The position numbers and the translations under genes are program-made. From contig JABABH010000197.1 in NCBI GenBank assembly GCA_014238325.1, positions 1 to 6,601 of the forward strand: 6,601 nt of DNA, in the 5' to 3' direction. Shown one piece after another: positions 1 to 6,305 of this stretch (position 1 is its first letter; every line of letters starts with the position of its first letter). The notes under the pieces are model-generated. The model was not told the origin of the DNA. It ran no database searches and worked only from the letters and a program-made list of their open reading frames with translations. This DNA is from Coxiellaceae bacterium. GTDB lineage: Bacteria > Pseudomonadota > Gammaproteobacteria > Coxiellales > Coxiellaceae.

Positions 1-3000
1 CTGATCTATCCACTTTAGGTGTTAAGAGATGCTCAGCTTGAATAGGGTGCCGCATATTTTCTCCATCACTGGGGGCTTGCTGCCATTCAAAAAAGCTAGA
101 AACATAATGATGTAGGCCCTGAAAAAATGAGCCAGGTCGGCTTGCAGCACTTGTGGTGCTTGGATATCTAGTGTGCTGTCTTCTATCATGACGCGATAAA
201 TCAGCAGATATCACCGCAGGTTCCAAAGAGTCTTCTAAGGTTAATGGAAGCTGCGGTGCCCACCATTTAGAAAGGTTTTTATATCCATCTTGAAAAAATA
301 GCATAGATCTATGGGCAATATTTTGTGTTGTCAGATGTTGAGTAGCTTGTCGTTTAGTGCGAATACCTGCCATGGAACTTCTATTAAAACTATCTACCTG
401 GTGAGGGTCATGCTTTCTAGGATAAGATACCTGGTTTGAGGGTGTGGGATGGATGATATGAGAGTATTTGATATAAGCATGTGTAGTTAATATAATCCGC
501 AGATTATCTAATTCTTGCAGTGATAATTTATTGCTCTTTCCATTGCCGAATATGATACGTGTTTTTTTAGAAAAACCTGAGGTGAACAAGGTATAGTTTC
601 CAATATATATATGATCTTCCGAGCTTGTTACCTGCTCAGACTGTGTATTGACAAAACGTATCCGTCTACAACAGGTCACGATATGGCGCCGATCGATATA
701 GGTTTCTACTGAGCTTGGTAATAATTTAGCTGTTATAATGACTTTTTTTGAAGATCTTTTAACGAATTTCACGAAGGGTTTTTGAATGAACCTGCCCAGA
801 GATTTGTTAAGGAATCTACCCGAAGATTTTTTTTTGACCCTATAAGTGATAGGATGAATCTTTAAGTATCTCCTGTCATGTATAGATAACATAAAATAAT
901 CTCGCAAGACTACTTTTAAAGGCTTATGGAGGGGTTGAGTATGGTTCGCCCTATACGGCAAAAATAACCATAAATCTTGATGATACGATCTTAAGTTCAC
1001 AATATCCCAAACGTCCAATCTAATATTTTTTGCAAATTTAGGTATACGCAAGTAAATGCAATGATACGCTGATAGATCATATTTTAAATTTATAGTTCCA
1101 TTTTTGAAGGGAATTTCTAAGGTTCTCAATGTCAATACTTTAGGAAAAGCATTTAAAGTTTTATGAGTATAGTCTTCTACTGATAAAAATTGAGTCCTCG
1201 TGTTAGAGGCTGTTTTATGCTGCCTTCTCGCAGAGGGTAATAGGGGATAGGTGAGTATACGGTCATATCGATTGGTAGAGTTATCAGATACGGATACCAA
1301 GCTTATGATTTTTTGTAACTTATCTGGGATACGATGAGCGATATGCTGCAAAGCTTCTTGTGAGGCTACATTGACTTGGATCATTAGCCTAGGACGCTCT
1401 CCACTCGAAGGAAAAATAATCATACTCGATAAATTTTTATTTAAATCATGATAAGGGGCTGATAACATGATAGGTATGCTTTGAGAAATGGTTAACTCGA
1501 GTTGCATTTTTTCACAGCTTATATGATGAGTTAAGGATAGATGGGATGATGAGGCTAAGAGGCTATCACAATCATTGATCAAGCCATCATATTTCAATAC
1601 TATCAGTGGTGTGTTGGATACGGATATCGTTAAAGGTAGACCTTGCCCACTGTATTTGATCAACAAACCACCTGTACCTCTGATCTCTGTTCCAGGCCCT
1701 TCAAGATATATGACTAATGGCTCTCTATCATGTATCGCATGTAACTTCACGGTATTCATCAACGAATCATGCTGTGGTAGACGCACTAGAACAGTATTTC
1801 TAGATATGCTGCTAATATGATGGATTAATTCTGGATGACCTAGAATGACCACTGAACCCGCCTCTTTCATCATAGGTATATCCATAATAAAAGAGCTGAT
1901 GACCATCTTGGTAGCATTGAGATATACCGCAGGCTTCCCCCAGAATCCTGTTAATGCGCGACAATCTAAGATAAAATGGTTTATATCCAGTCGTGTTATT
2001 TGGATCGATTGCTCTATGGATATTAATTTAAAGTGAACAGTCTTATAACCTGATAGAAATAATTTTAATACTGGTAGATGAACGAGATCATAAAATGCTT
2101 TAGGGAAAAATTTCTCCTTGGATAATAGATAAAAATATAAATTTTCTTGATTATTTGAATTGCCTCGAAATGTACCAGAATCTAAAAATCCAGCTATATT
2201 AACCATATGGAAATCATAGGCTGGTAGATGACGGTTGAATAATTGCTCATAAAAAGGTAGAAAGAATGAGCTCTTATCCATCATCTTAATAAGAGCTTTA
2301 TTGCTGCACATGAGTCGAGAGAGGGTCGCTTCATATACTGAATCGGCAAAGAAATGAGATAAAAAACTCATAGGTAGCGAAGAAAATTTTTTATGAAGAG
2401 ACTCTTTCAGTTGTTTTCTAAATTTTTTTAAATAGGTTCTTATCGTGACGTGTGTCACTGCTGATGTGATAGCAAATAAGTCACCATCTGATTTAAATAA
2501 AGAATAAAAATAGCGTTTCTCACAATGAATACTAGAATCAGAGTGCTTTGTATGAGGAGTTATGATATACACGGTGGAATGACTATCAATCCAAGTGGAA
2601 AAATGATCCTTGGCTTCTACTCTGAAGGGGGTAAATCTAGGTATGCTAGAATCTAATACAATCTTTGCTGAGAGTAATTGATAGACTTTTCTTTTGTAGG
2701 TATAATACGTAATAATTTTATTCAGTTCTCTATAGGATATCGAATGTTTTTTTAAGGAGAGTTGACGGGATGATATCTTGGGATGCATTTGTTTGAGTTT
2801 CAAATATTCAGGATAATCCATTTTGATTTCCTGTTCGCTTTGGACGTGTGGGTAAGCGCTCGCCACAATATCGACTGCTTGATGAGATGGATGATCTTCT
2901 TGCAATCTACGATGTATGGTTTCTACGATGCTCGATAGACTTTTCTTTAGTATAGCCTCATCAATTGCCAGCTCAAATTTTTTGATGGTCACATGCATGC

Positions 3001-6000
3001 CACGTATCATAGATTCTATAAAATTATGCTCCATATGATTTTGATAAGCATTTTCCTCAGCTTCAAATTTTAATTCACCTTGCATATCAGTAGATATGAG
3101 CATGATGGCAGCAGTTGCAAAGAAAAGTGGAGCTCCTTCTAGTAGCAGAGATGATAGATAGCTCGCGTCTGTAAGGGTTTCGATAGATGCCGACTTGCTT
3201 TCTATAGTGGTTTTTGCCTCTTCCAAAGTGTGGAGACTGGATGCTAGAGAAAGAGCCATAAGGATCACGCTCGGTCCTGTCATCAAGTGCCCCAATAGCG
3301 TTTTAGTGGTTGCCGGTGAAAATGATAATTCTAAAATAGGACTCAATGCAGTTGCTACTTCTGGTAATATGAAGCGTTGTAATCCGTCTAATTCAGCGAA
3401 TGTCAATATATGACTAGGATCATTATAAAAGGCGTCTATTCCAGTATTCATCCACCATAAAGCTGAAGTAGCATATCCAGGATAATGCTGAGCAGCATGT
3501 TTAAAACCTATTTTTAGATGCTCTATTATTTTTATTCTATCTGATGGTGAAATATGAATAGTGTTCGCATAATGGTTGATGACAAGATCAGATAAACTAT
3601 TGGCTATCGTGCTGACTTCATGATGCTTGAGTATGTTTAAAGTTTCTATTTGGTAGTGGCGATAATTTTTCCTTTGAACTGACTTTCTAAAAGCTATCTC
3701 TGGGTGTTCTTTTACAAATTCTTGAATCATGGATAATTTGTTTGTGCTCAAACTATATAATTCTCTGAGCAAGGCGCCTGGGTTAAAGGTCAATCTATTA
3801 TTTTCAAATGGAAAGATAGAGGTTAAAAATTTTAATACATTAGGCTCAAGCCACATTGAGAAAATATGTTTCAATGCTCGCCTACCTTTCAATTTAGGAA
3901 GCTGATACAATTCATAATCCATATGAGATGGATAGATTTCATACATAGCCATGAGCAAATGATCGAGGCTTTGGTATTGTTCTGGACCATGAAACAGTAA
4001 TCTATCTTTCCAAATCCAATGATCTCCAGAATAAGATATGTCCGTCATATATTCATTTATTTTTAAAATAAATCGATGAGTGCTTGTTTTTTTTGTCGTT
4101 TTTTCTAGAGTATTCTTGAGTATATCGATATCATGTGATTGCAGAAGAGGGCTTCCTAATTGATGGATAAAATCTTCAAACCACAGGTTTACTGCTTTCT
4201 CTGTTAAAGATAAATTCACCTGATCTTGCGGATGCCTTAGCTCCTGAGGTTGGTGCTGAACCTCAAGGATTGTATCAATTGCTTGAGCAATACTGGAATC
4301 ATAGTGAGCATATAAACTTGCTATTAAGGCTATTTTTATATCTTTTATCCTGAATTTACTCTGTAAACTAAAAGTTTTAGTTTTTTTAGCTTTCTTATAT
4401 AATGTTTCACTGCACATTGAGATATCTCGCTTTATCCGGATGGAAGAAGTTCCTGCTACACATAAATGAGATAGATTGACTCTAGTGTTAAACTTTTCTA
4501 GTATCTCCTTCATGGGAAGAAAATCTATCAAGCTATCACGAGCTTGTATAAACTCTATGCTTCCTTTACCATTAGGAAATAAATCTGGATATCGGAAGCA
4601 TATTCTATCCATGGCCGAAGCTTCTAGGTTTATTTTAAAAATAGGGATTAAAGCATTGACATCCTGTTGAAGGTGTATCATAAACTGATAAAAATTTTCA
4701 GGAGAAAGCTGATTTTTCTTAGCTAATAAATATTGGTTAATGGCTTGCTGCGAGAAAAATACATAGCTTGATAAAACATCATATCTCATATGAGGTCTAA
4801 CAGGCTGTTTGGCTTCAGGAATAGGTTTTCCTATTTTTGCTACTTTTTTCGGAGGTCCAAGTATGCTATCTAGATCAGAGAGGCTTAACTCAGGCACCAT
4901 CTCCCCCTCTGCTATTTTTTGATGTGCCTCAAATGATGCAAGATCAGATTTTCTCGATTCAGCTAAGCTTTTCTTCGCTTTTAACTGGGCATCCCACTCG
5001 GATAATTGCTTTGAAAAAATTTTCATCTCTAAAAGGGGTTGCTCTGAATAGCTAATAGAGAGAGCTTTGTCAAAGTTTGTTTGTGTTAGTAGCGGGCCTC
5101 TCATCAATCTCCATATTTGATCAGATGCTTTTTTAGTTAAAAAAATCGGATGATGGAGCAAATCATTTAAATTTGATTGTGTCAGCATCATTTTTTCTTC
5201 TAATAAGCTTGTGACTTGATCTAGTATCCTCGTAGGTTCGCTGAGACCTATCTTGGTAATCGTATCTTCAGTGAGTAGATTCACTTGATGCAGTTTAATA
5301 GATACGGATGCAAGCTCATAGGGATGTTTGTTTGTCAGAAGAGGGTCTAGGAGCTTCTCTATTAAGTTATGATTATAAAAATACAGACACTTTAATCCTC
5401 GAAGTAACTCTGATAAGTTTTTATGACTGAAGATTCGCCTATACCGTGATGTTGTTATCACATTTGACTGTACATATAAGAGCGTTTTGGAAAGCATATT
5501 TAAATAATTAATGTTGGCTATCCTATGCATCCTCGAATCGGTTAGCATATGAGCCTTATCCAATTTTATGATCATAGAAGCCACAGCTTCTAGGTTGCCA
5601 TCATCAGCTATCTTAATGATTCCTAAAGCATTGGGTGTGAGTACCTTAGCTTCCCCTAATGCTATAATGGATTTAAGCATTCTTTCTCTAAAGAGAAAGC
5701 TTGGATCGTTATCAATATTATTCATGCAATCCATGAATCCAGCATCGTACATGTTTGCTTGAAATATGCTTCTCGTAGCCTTTGCACATAGTTCTATATG
5801 TTGAGCACATGTGCTGGTTATCCATCTGAAAAATTTTTTACTTAAGTTCTGAGTGGCACTCAGGCTGTTTATTTCTTTTAGATATACCTTGGGATTAATA
5901 ATATTTGCATAACGGATTGTATCTAAATAATCTCCTGTGAGCATACTCCTTATTTCAAGGCTTCTCATATCTTGCATCATATGAATGATATCTTTTCGAC

Positions 6001-6292
6001 TGAGCATGGTATGCTTCAAGCTTGGAAAGAGGTCTATCAAGGTGACTTGATAAATGGGTAGGGTCGCTTCTGTAATAGTTTCTAAATCTACAACTAAAAA
6101 GTATATCAGTTTCCGAAAATTATTTTTTTCTGAGTAATCCAGTTTTTCTAATTTACGGATCAAATTTGTTTCTCTGAGGCTGGGTGAAGCATGACGATGT
6201 TGGTGATAGTATCTTAAAGCTTGGTCTAGGTTGTCTCGCAAGCTTGCGTAGGTATGCGCTAATAAAAAATGAACCATAAAAAAATATCGCAT
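1..6292 (-). CDS. Giant multidomain protein, putative TcdA/TcdB-like pore-forming toxin or effector with N-terminal helical repeats (C-terminus outside window)
   Basis: An uninterrupted frame of 2,097 codons runs off the left edge. The ATG at 6290-6292 is the first in frame after the TAG at 6365-6367, and AGGGA lies 8 bases upstream. Visible parts: signal-like N-terminus (1-16); about ten 'LLT' helical repeats (116-432); charged helix (430-465); Pro/Lys linker (479-500); unrecognised region (501-930); two hydrophobic segments (1003-1020, 1046-1067); beta-rich regions to about 1815; cationic segment (1820-1850); tandem 57-residue duplication (1978-2091). Around the hydrophobic pair, VATAL (979-983), SISYRE (1184-1189) and NT...LP (1499-1506) occur in the order of comparable motifs I remember from the TcdB pore and delivery region. 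I infer a secreted, membrane-inserting toxin or effector acting on host cells. No glycosyltransferase or cysteine-protease signature was found. The reading frame is near certain; the function is a hypothesis. It could instead be an adhesin or structural giant protein. Confidence 0.93.
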   Translation of the reverse strand, partial: MRYFFMVHFLLAHTYASLRDNLDQALRYYHQHRHASPSLRETNLIRKLEKLDYSEKNNFRKLIYFLVVDLETITEATLPIYQVTLIDLFPSLKHTMLSRKDIIHMMQDMRSLEIRSMLTGDYLDTIRYANIINPKVYLKEINSLSATQNLSKKFFRWITSTCAQHIELCAKATRSIFQANMYDAGFMDCMNNIDNDPSFLFRERMLKSIIALGEAKVLTPNALGIIKIADDGNLEAVASMIIKLDKAHMLTDSRMHRIANINYLNMLSKTLLYVQSNVITTSRYRRIFSHKNLSELLRGLKCLYFYNHNLIEKLLDPLLTNKHPYELASVSIKLHQVNLLTEDTITKIGLSEPTRILDQVTSLLEEKMMLTQSNLNDLLHHPIFLTKKASDQIWRLMRGPLLTQTNFDKALSISYSEQPLLEMKIFSKQLSEWDAQLKAKKSLAESRKSDLASFEAHQKIAEGEMVPELSLSDLDSILGPPKKVAKIGKPIPEAKQPVRPHMRYDVLSSYVFFSQQAINQYLLAKKNQLSPENFYQFMIHLQQDVNALIPIFKINLEASAMDRICFRYPDLFPNGKGSIEFIQARDSLIDFLPMKEILEKFNTRVNLSHLCVAGTSSIRIKRDISMCSETLYKKAKKTKTFSLQSKFRIKDIKIALIASLYAHYDSSIAQAIDTILEVQHQPQELRHPQDQVNLSLTEKAVNLWFEDFIHQLGSPLLQSHDIDILKNTLEKTTKKTSTHRFILKINEYMTDISYSGDHWIWKDRLLFHGPEQYQSLDHLLMAMYEIYPSHMDYELYQLPKLKGRRALKHIFSMWLEPNVLKFLTSIFPFENNRLTFNPGALLRELYSLSTNKLSMIQEFVKEHPEIAFRKSVQRKNYRHYQIETLNILKHHEVSTIANSLSDLVINHYANTIHISPSDRIKIIEHLKIGFKHAAQHYPGYATSALWWMNTGIDAFYNDPSHILTFAELDGLQRFILPEVATALSPILELSFSPATTKTLLGHLMTGPSVILMALSLASSLHTLEEAKTTIESKSASIETLTDASYLSSLLLEGAPLFFATAAIMLISTDMQGELKFEAEENAYQNHMEHNFIESMIRGMHVTIKKFELAIDEAILKKSLSSIVETIHRRLQEDHPSHQAVDIVASAYPHVQSEQEIKMDYPEYLKLKQMHPKISSRQLSLKKHSISYRELNKIITYYTYKRKVYQLLSAKIVLDSSIPRFTPFRVEAKDHFSTWIDSHSTVYIITPHTKHSDSSIHCEKRYFYSLFKSDGDLFAITSAVTHVTIRTYLKKFRKQLKESLHKKFSSLPMSFLSHFFADSVYEATLSRLMCSNKALIKMMDKSSFFLPFYEQLFNRHLPAYDFHMVNIAGFLDSGTFRGNSNNQENLYFYLLSKEKFFPKAFYDLVHLPVLKLFLSGYKTVHFKLISIEQSIQITRLDINHFILDCRALTGFWGKPAVYLNATKMVISSFIMDIPMMKEAGSVVILGHPELIHHISSISRNTVLVRLPQHDSLMNTVKLHAIHDREPLVIYLEGPGTEIRGTGGLLIKYSGQGLPLTISVSNTPLIVLKYDGLINDCDSLLASSSHLSLTHHISCEKMQLELTISQSIPIMLSAPYHDLNKNLSSMIIFPSSGERPRLMIQVNVASQEALQHIAHRIPDKLQKIISLVSVSDNSTNRYDRILTYPLLPSARRQHKTASNTRTQFLSVEDYTHKTLNAFPKVLTLRTLEIPFKNGTINLKYDLSAYHCIYLRIPKFAKNIRLDVWDIVNLRSYHQDLWLFLPYRANHTQPLHKPLKVVLRDYFMLSIHDRRYLKIHPITYRVKKKSSGRFLNKSLGRFIQKPFVKFVKRSSKKVIITAKLLPSSVETYIDRRHIVTCCRRIRFVNTQSEQVTSSEDHIYIGNYTLFTSGFSKKTRIIFGNGKSNKLSLQELDNLRIILTTHAYIKYSHIIHPTPSNQVSYPRKHDPHQVDSFNRSSMAGIRTKRQATQHLTTQNIAHRSMLFFQDGYKNLSKWWAPQLPLTLEDSLEPAVISADLSRHDRRQHTRYPSTTSAASRPGSFFQGLHHYVSSFFEWQQAPSDGENMRHPIQAEHLLTPKVDRS
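20..361 (-). repeat. Tandem 57-residue duplication in the C-terminal tail (residues 1978-2034 and 2035-2091)
   Basis: The two halves align without gaps at an offset of 57 residues. RQ (1981-1982) matches RQ (2038-2039), T1984 matches T2041, T1989 matches T2046, A1993 matches A2050, R1995 matches R2052, FFQ (1999-2001) matches FFQ (2056-2058), S2008 matches S2065, the aromatic pair WW (2010-2011) matches FF (2067-2068), and Q2014 matches Q2071. Each unit is thus a basic cleavage-like motif, a Ser/Thr-rich spacer, then an amphipathic aromatic helix. This looks like a duplicated, diverged module in a probably flexible tail. Its function is not known to me. Confidence 0.6.
350..361 (-). other. 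Furin-type motif RTKR in the giant protein (residues 1978-1981)
   Basis: R-T-K-R followed by Gln matches the R-x-(K/R)-R consensus cut by eukaryotic furin-like proteases. It lies in a Ser/Thr/Gln-rich stretch likely to be exposed. The equivalent place in the second copy of the 57-residue duplication reads H-D-R-R-Q, so the full consensus is only in copy one. Cleavage would separate the tail from the pore-like part. It may be coincidental, since the protein is rich in basic residues. Confidence 0.35.
743..835 (-). repeat. Cationic segment with a three-copy 8-residue repeat (residues 1820-1850)
   Basis: Twelve of 31 residues are Lys or Arg and none is acidic. Inside it three 8-residue units follow one another: SGRFLNKS (1824-1831), LGRFIQKP (1832-1839) and FVKFVKRS (1840-1847), sharing x-(G/V)-(R/K)-F-hydrophobic-x-(K/R)-(S/P). 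The regular Phe plus basic pattern suggests binding to membrane lipids, nucleic acid or an acidic partner. The segment starts with three AAA codons forming a run of nine A on the coding strand (827-835). Confidence 0.6.
1613..3505 (-). other. Putative TcdA/TcdB-like pore-forming and delivery region (approx. residues 930-1560)
   Basis: Two hydrophobic segments, about 1003-1020 (GPSVILMALSLASSL within it) and 1046-1067 (GAPLFFATAAIMLI within it), flank a charged 25-residue helix, as in a membrane-inserting helical hairpin. Upstream is VATAL (979-983); downstream are SISYRE (1184-1189), a W at 1234, NTVLVRLP (1499-1506) and a Gly-rich beta stretch, YLEGPGTEIRGTGG. From memory, clostridial TcdB has VSTAL, a hydrophobic segment with GVSLGAAIKELSE, then SITYRE, then an NTRSFIVP strand in the same order. 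This family inserts into acidified endosomal membrane and carries an attached domain across. Similarity is low and remembered, and the boundaries are rough. Another pore-forming or purely membrane-anchored fold remains possible. Confidence 0.45.
4427..4438 (-). other. Second furin-type motif RIKR in the giant protein (residues 619-622)
   Basis: R-I-K-R followed by Asp matches R-x-(K/R)-R. It sits in the unrecognised region between the linker and the pore-like region, just after the small-residue stretch AGTSS. Cleavage here would release the N-terminal repeat module from the membrane-active part. The downstream Asp and flanking Ile are acceptable but not ideal for furin, so this is a weak call. 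Confidence 0.25.
4793..5005 (-). other. Charged helix and Pro/Lys linker (residues 430-500)
   Basis: After the repeat array comes a long, highly charged helix (residues 430-465, rich in Lys, Glu, Ala, Ser and Gln) that could form a coiled coil. A low-complexity stretch follows at 479-500, beginning GPPKKVAKIGKP and ending PVRP, with six Pro and six Lys/Arg in 22 residues. It looks like an extended, flexible linker separating the helical-repeat module from the rest of the protein. PPKKVAK also has the look of a basic nuclear-localisation patch, but this is only a resemblance. Confidence 0.5.
4997..5947 (-). repeat. Array of about ten ~31-residue helical repeats (residues 116-432 of the giant protein)
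   Basis: A short motif, best seen as LLTQxNF-xx-(A/L)L, recurs with its key Leu at residues 118, 150, 182, 218, 250, 279, 310, 340, 370 and 402. Spacings are 32, 32, 36, 32, 29, 31, 30, 30 and 32. The clearest copies are VLTPN (217), MLTDS (249), LLTED (339), MLTQSNLNDLL (369) and LLTQTNFDKAL (401); the copies at 150, 182 and 310 are degenerate. Each unit looks like two helices, the second rich in Leu and Ile. I remember very similar LLTQ-x-NF repeats in large proteins of Legionella and relatives. Such alpha-solenoids usually bind proteins, so a host-target or scaffold role is inferred. A further single copy, QLSPENFYQFM, occurs at 528-538 after the linker. Confidence 0.72.
6245..6292 (-). 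other. Signal-peptide-like N-terminus of the giant protein (residues 1-16)
   Basis: The protein begins MRYFFMVHFLLAHTYAS: one Arg, then a hydrophobic run of about ten residues (interrupted by one His), then T-Y-A before Ser, which would suit signal peptidase I (small residue at -1, Thr at -3). The segment is short for a Sec signal and could equally be the first amphipathic helix of a cytoplasmic protein delivered by another secretion route. Confidence 0.3.
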
Positions 6293-6300
6293 AGTGTATA

Positions 6301-6305
6301 TCCCT
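6301..6305 (-). promoter_or_regulatory. Ribosome binding site of the giant gene
   Basis: The minus strand reads AGGGA here, 8 bases before the ATG at 6290-6292. This supports that ATG over the next in-frame ATG at codon 6, which would leave the site too far away. The site overlaps the TAG of the upstream frame (6304-6306), so translation of the two could be linked if that frame is real. Confidence 0.6.

Noticed and set aside
20..40. LLTP near residue 2086 as a further copy of the N-terminal helical repeat
   Set aside because: A single four-residue match without the following helix pattern, in a tail explained better by the 57-residue duplication.
1575..1820. Plus-strand open frame of 81 codons
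   Set aside because: It lies wholly inside the giant minus-strand gene, has no ribosome binding site that I can see and no recognisable protein features. It is a shadow of the opposite-strand coding frame.
3195..3413. Plus-strand open frame of 72 codons, and similar short ones at 1845-2036, 4476-4670, 4837-5055 and 5568-5762
   Set aside because: All are antisense to the giant gene, short and without supporting signals.
4427..6292. N-terminal glycosyltransferase or cysteine protease as in TcdA/TcdB
   Set aside because: I looked for the D-x-D sugar-nucleotide motif in a glycosyltransferase context and for a GCN-type catalytic Cys with a partner His. Neither is present; the region is helical repeats and a linker.
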